Shown in pieces: positions 61,086 to 64,000 of a DNA stretch of 64,000 bases (position 1 is its first letter; each line of letters begins with the position of its first letter). The DNA is from Microbacteriaceae bacterium (GTDB taxonomy: Bacteria; Actinomycetota; Actinomycetes; Actinomycetales; Microbacteriaceae): positions 434,001 through 498,000 of the forward strand of contig JAPSJW010000001.1 of NCBI GenBank assembly GCA_031177985.1. The letters run 5' to 3'. The notes beneath the pieces are model-generated. The model made no database searches. It was not told the DNA's origin and worked only from the letters and a program-made list of their open reading frames with translations. The position numbers were made by a program, and so were the translations under genes.

Positions 61086-62630
61086 ATGAAAGCCCACATT
61101 TCCCTCGGCGCCCTGGGCGTGGCGGGAGCCCTCCTGCTCGCCCCGGTGCCGGCCGTCGCGGCCGAGCCCGAGACGACCACCGTGACCTACGTCGAGAACG
61201 ACACGGTCATCCCCAACCCGCAGCGCGGGTTCTACCACCACACCGAGACGCACTACCGCGAAGACGGCACCGGCTACACGCCGCTCGACGGCGCGACGCT
61301 GGAGTCGTTCCGCGAGGAGGGGATCACCCAGATCCTGCGGGTGTTCTACCTGGAGAAGTTCGCCGACCAGGCGCAGCTCGACCAGGAGTTCCTCGACCTC
61401 GTCGCCGCCGACTACGCCACCGCGCGCGCCGCAGGCGTCTCGGTGATCACCCGCTTCGCCTACGTGCAGGGCGGCGCGTGGCCGTACCTTCCGCCGTACG
61501 GCGACGCTCCGGTCGACATCGTGCTCGGCCACATCGATCAGCTCGGGCCCGTGCTGCGCGCGAACGCCGACGTGATCCCGGTCGTGCAGAACGGCTTCAT
61601 CGGGCTGTGGGGCGAGGGCTACTACACCGACTACTTCGTCGCCGACCCAGCGAACCCGGGCGTCGTGACGGATGCGGACTGGGCCAACCGCTCGGCCGTC
61701 ACACAGGCGATCCTCGACGAGCTCCCCGTGGACCGCTCGGTGCAGGTGCGCACGATGCTCTCGAAGCAGCGGATGTTCGATGTGCCGACCGGCGCTGAAG
61801 GTGCGATCGACGCGTCCGAGGCCTGGAGCGGGAGCGACATCTCCCGTGTCGGCCACCACAACGACTGTCTGCTCGCGGCACCGGATGACTGGGGCACGTT
61901 CCTCAGCGACCCGATCGAGCTCGACCAGCAGTACCTCGAGGCCGACAGCCTCTACGTGCCGATCGGCGGCGAGACCTGCAACGTGAACCCGCCCCGCTCG
62001 GAGTGGCCGAGCGCCTCCGCCGAGATGGAGCGGTACCACTACAGCTACCTCAACCGCGACTACCAGCCGCTGGTGCTCGAGTCCTGGGGTGAGGAGGGGC
62101 TCACCATCACGGCGCAGCGCCTCGGCTACCGCTTCGTGCTCGAGTCGAGCACGGTGACGACAGCCGAGGACGGCACGGCGACCGTGCAGCTCACGGTGCG
62201 CAACGAGGGCTGGGCCTCGCCCTACAACCCGCGGCCGGCGACACTCGTGCTCGAGAGCGCGGCGGGCGACCGAGTCGTCGCCCTCGACGGCGGGGCGGAT
62301 GTGCGCACCTGGCTCCCGGGAACCACGACTACCCTGACGGCGACGCTCGCCGACCTGCCGGTGGGCTCGTACGAGCTCGCGCTCGCGCTGCCCGCGCCCG
62401 ACGAGGCGACGAGCGGCGACCCGCGATTCGCGATCCAGACCGCGAACGAGGGCACCTGGAACGCAGAGACCGGACGCAACGAGCTCGGGCAGACGCTCAC
62501 CGTGACGGCCGACGCGCCGGAGCTCGCGGCCACCGGCACCGAGCTCACCCCGCTCGCGGGGATGCTGGCGCTCGGCGCGGCGCTCACCGGCATCGTGCTG
62601 CTGTCGGCTCGCCGCCGAACGCAGGCCTGA
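61086..62630 (+). CDS. LAATG-anchored DUF4874/DUF4832 surface protein, candidate glycosidase
   Basis: 514 residues. Signal peptide to about residue 27. The DUF4874-like part starts IPNPQRGFYHHTETHYREDGTGYTPLD and continues with LRVFYLEKFADQAQLDQEFLDL, resembling a TIM barrel, and VQNGFIGLWGEGYYTDYF carries a candidate catalytic Glu. The DUF4832 part contains VGHHNDCLLAAPDDWGTF, GGETCNVNPPRSEWPSA and a beta-sandwich end. LAATG at 480-484, a hydrophobic helix and RRR form the sorting signal. It is operonic with the CUT1 transporter. Confidence 0.8.
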   Translation: MKAHISLGALGVAGALLLAPVPAVAAEPETTTVTYVENDTVIPNPQRGFYHHTETHYREDGTGYTPLDGATLESFREEGITQILRVFYLEKFADQAQLDQEFLDLVAADYATARAAGVSVITRFAYVQGGAWPYLPPYGDAPVDIVLGHIDQLGPVLRANADVIPVVQNGFIGLWGEGYYTDYFVADPANPGVVTDADWANRSAVTQAILDELPVDRSVQVRTMLSKQRMFDVPTGAEGAIDASEAWSGSDISRVGHHNDCLLAAPDDWGTFLSDPIELDQQYLEADSLYVPIGGETCNVNPPRSEWPSASAEMERYHYSYLNRDYQPLVLESWGEEGLTITAQRLGYRFVLESSTVTTAEDGTATVQLTVRNEGWASPYNPRPATLVLESAAGDRVVALDGGADVRTWLPGTTTTLTATLADLPVGSYELALALPAPDEATSGDPRFAIQTANEGTWNAETGRNELGQTLTVTADAPELAATGTELTPLAGMLALGAALTGIVLLSARRRTQA

Positions 62631-62635
62631 ACCGA

Positions 62636-62677
62636 CGACGGGCCGGCGGGAGCATGATCGCCCCCGTCGGCCCGTCG
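62636..62677. terminator. Bidirectional terminator between the DUF4832 and rhamnulokinase genes
   Basis: A 15-bp stem with one G-T pair (62636-62650 with 62663-62677) and a 12-nt loop separates the two convergent stops. Confidence 0.8.
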
Positions 62678-62690
62678 ATGGGTGTGCGCT

Positions 62691-64000
62691 TCAGGCGCGC
62701 GGCAGGTACTGCACCGGCGGGAACGCCCGCGCCACGAGCGCCCGCAGCGCCTCGAGGTCGCCCTCGACGTAGCCGTGGGCACGGGCCTGCACGAGGATGT
62801 TGCCGAGCGCCGTCGCCTCGACGGGACCGGCGAGCACCGGGAGTCCCGTCGCGTCCGCGGTGAGCTGGCAGAGCAGCTCGTTGAGGCTGCCGCCTCCCAC
62901 GAGGTGCACCACGCTGATCGAGCGGCCCGACAGCTCGCCGGCCTTCCGCACGGCGCGCGCGTAGGCATCCGCGAGGCTCTGCAGGATGCTGCGCACGAGC
63001 TCGGGGCGCGACTGGGGCGCCCGCAGTCCGCGGCTCGTGAACCAGGCCTCGATGCGCGCGGGCATGTCGCCCGGGGCGAGGAAGATCTCGTCGTCGGCGT
63101 CGAACACCGGCACGTCGCCCTCGACGGCGGCCGCCTGGTCGAGCAGCCGGCGCAGCGACACCGTCTCGCCCGAGCGCTCCCAGTCGCGGATGCTCTCGCT
63201 CAGCAGCCAGAGCCCCATCACGTTGTGCAGGTACCGCACGCGCCCGTCGACGCCGCCCTCGTTCGTGAAGCCGGCGAGGCGGCTCTCCTCGCTGAGCACC
63301 GGACGCTCGAGCTCCACGCCCACGAGCGACCAGGTGCCGCAGGAGATGTAGGCGAAGTCCTGCCCGGTGGCCGGCACCGCGACGACGGCGGATGCGGTGT
63401 CGTGCGACCCGACGGTGGTCACGACCGCGTTGGTGTCGACTCCGCGACGCGCCGTCGCGGTGAGCCGACCGACGCGGGTGCCTGGGTCGACCAGCTCGGG
63501 GAAGATGCCGCCCGGGATCGCCAGCCGCTCGGCGAGGTCCCGGTCCCAGGTGCCGTCCGTGACGCTCACGAGTCCGGTCGTCGAGGCGTTGGTGCGCTCC
63601 GCGACGCCCCGCCCGGTGAGCCAGTAGGCCAGCAGGTCGGGCAGCAGCAGGAACGAGTCGGCGAGCTCGAGCATGCCGGCCGTGCGGTCGGCCGTCAGCT
63701 GGAAGAGCGTGTTGAACGGCAGGTGCTGCAGGCCGTTGCGGCGGTACAGCTCGTCGGCCGGCACGAGCGCGTGCGCCTCAGCGACGGCGGCGAGGTTGCG
63801 CTCGTCCCGGTAGGCGTAGGGGGTGCCGAGCATCCGCCCGCCGCGCAGCAGCGCGTAGTCGACCGCCCACGAGTCGATGCCGATGCTCGACACCTGCGGC
63901 TCCTGGCGCACGGCCGCGGCGAGGCCCTCGACGACGTCGCGGTACAGCTCGAGGATGCTCCAGTGCAGCCCGTCGAGGGTGCGCACCGGCCGGTTCTGAA
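62691..64000 (-). CDS. rhaB: Rhamnulokinase (FGGY family), 5' partial
   Basis: The frame is open past the right edge. About 436 residues are visible, lacking only the N-terminal ATP-phosphate loop. FGGY landmarks: RTLDGLHWSILELYRDVVEGL, SIGIDSWAVDYALL, GRMLGTPYAYRDERN, SHDTASAVVAVPATGQDFAYISCGTWSLVGVE and VVHLVGGGSLNELLCQLTADATGLPVLAGPVEATALGN. This is the RhaB branch that phosphorylates L-rhamnulose. It implies a rhamnose operon to the right. Confidence 0.87.
   Translation of the reverse strand, partial: QNRPVRTLDGLHWSILELYRDVVEGLAAAVRQEPQVSSIGIDSWAVDYALLRGGRMLGTPYAYRDERNLAAVAEAHALVPADELYRRNGLQHLPFNTLFQLTADRTAGMLELADSFLLLPDLLAYWLTGRGVAERTNASTTGLVSVTDGTWDRDLAERLAIPGGIFPELVDPGTRVGRLTATARRGVDTNAVVTTVGSHDTASAVVAVPATGQDFAYISCGTWSLVGVELERPVLSEESRLAGFTNEGGVDGRVRYLHNVMGLWLLSESIRDWERSGETVSLRRLLDQAAAVEGDVPVFDADDEIFLAPGDMPARIEAWFTSRGLRAPQSRPELVRSILQSLADAYARAVRKAGELSGRSISVVHLVGGGSLNELLCQLTADATGLPVLAGPVEATALGNILVQARAHGYVEGDLEALRALVARAFPPVQYLPRA

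Overview
This window is high-GC DNA with an actinobacterial look: dense genes, many ATGA/GTGA start-stop overlaps, frequent GTG starts, Tat and lipoprotein export signals, and class E-type (LAxTG) wall-sorting signals. Gene content (CUT1 sugar transporters without their own ATPase, LacI/DeoR/ROK sugar genes, CsbD and MT0933-like small proteins) suggests Microbacteriaceae such as a Microbacterium relative. The family is an inference. No rRNA, tRNA, CRISPR array, prophage or insertion sequence was seen.

Region 1 (1-9.7 kb) is a fructan/fructose locus. The end of a CUT2 fructose/ribose-type ABC transporter plus a small monooxygenase-like gene run rightward. They converge on a leftward operon: LacI regulator, solute-binding lipoprotein, two CUT1 permeases, a cytoplasmic GH-J clan beta-fructosidase and a secreted GH32 fructanase. 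The LacI gene has a TTGACA-17-CACAAT promoter followed by a 16-bp operator-like palindrome.

Region 2 (9.8-21.4 kb) holds an acyl-CoA dehydrogenase, a membrane protein, an MFS exporter, a DUF1772 protein, a Gfo/Idh oxidoreductase, a ChaA cation antiporter, a lactate dehydrogenase with its FCD-GntR regulator and a textbook operator, and a three-gene beta-helix lipoprotein / lipoprotein / Tat-exported DyP peroxidase operon.

Region 3 (21.6-39.7 kb) holds a 1462-residue LAATG-anchored repeat protein, an MT0933-like small protein, a zinc alcohol dehydrogenase with an SRPBCC partner, a TetR-controlled DHA2 exporter, CsbD, MORN and M23-like proteins, a MerR-controlled DUF1048/DrrAB-type exporter operon, a GrpB protein and a 1122-residue secreted GH43 enzyme.

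Region 4 (39.8-49.0 kb) holds an XRE/MmyB regulator followed by a stand-alone copy of its ligand domain, an SDR / flavin reductase / SDR set, a MarR regulator with a 20-bp perfect palindrome, and a DNA-maintenance cluster: HEAT-repeat alkylation repair protein overlapping an alkyltransferase-like protein, a NERD protein, a Nudix hydrolase and an SRA-HNH modification-dependent endonuclease.

Region 5 (49.0-64.0 kb) looks like an amino-sugar locus. Leftward genes encode a SIS isomerase/deaminase, ROK kinase, GlcNAc/GalNAc-6-P deacetylase, PfkB kinase and class II aldolase, which together match the GalNAc (Aga) pathway, followed by a GNAT_C-type protein and an alditol oxidase. A divergent DeoR regulator is followed by a Gfo/Idh gene, a full CUT1 transporter and a LAATG-anchored DUF4874/DUF4832 protein, which may be an uncharacterised surface glycosidase supplying the transporter. 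A rhamnulokinase runs off the right edge.
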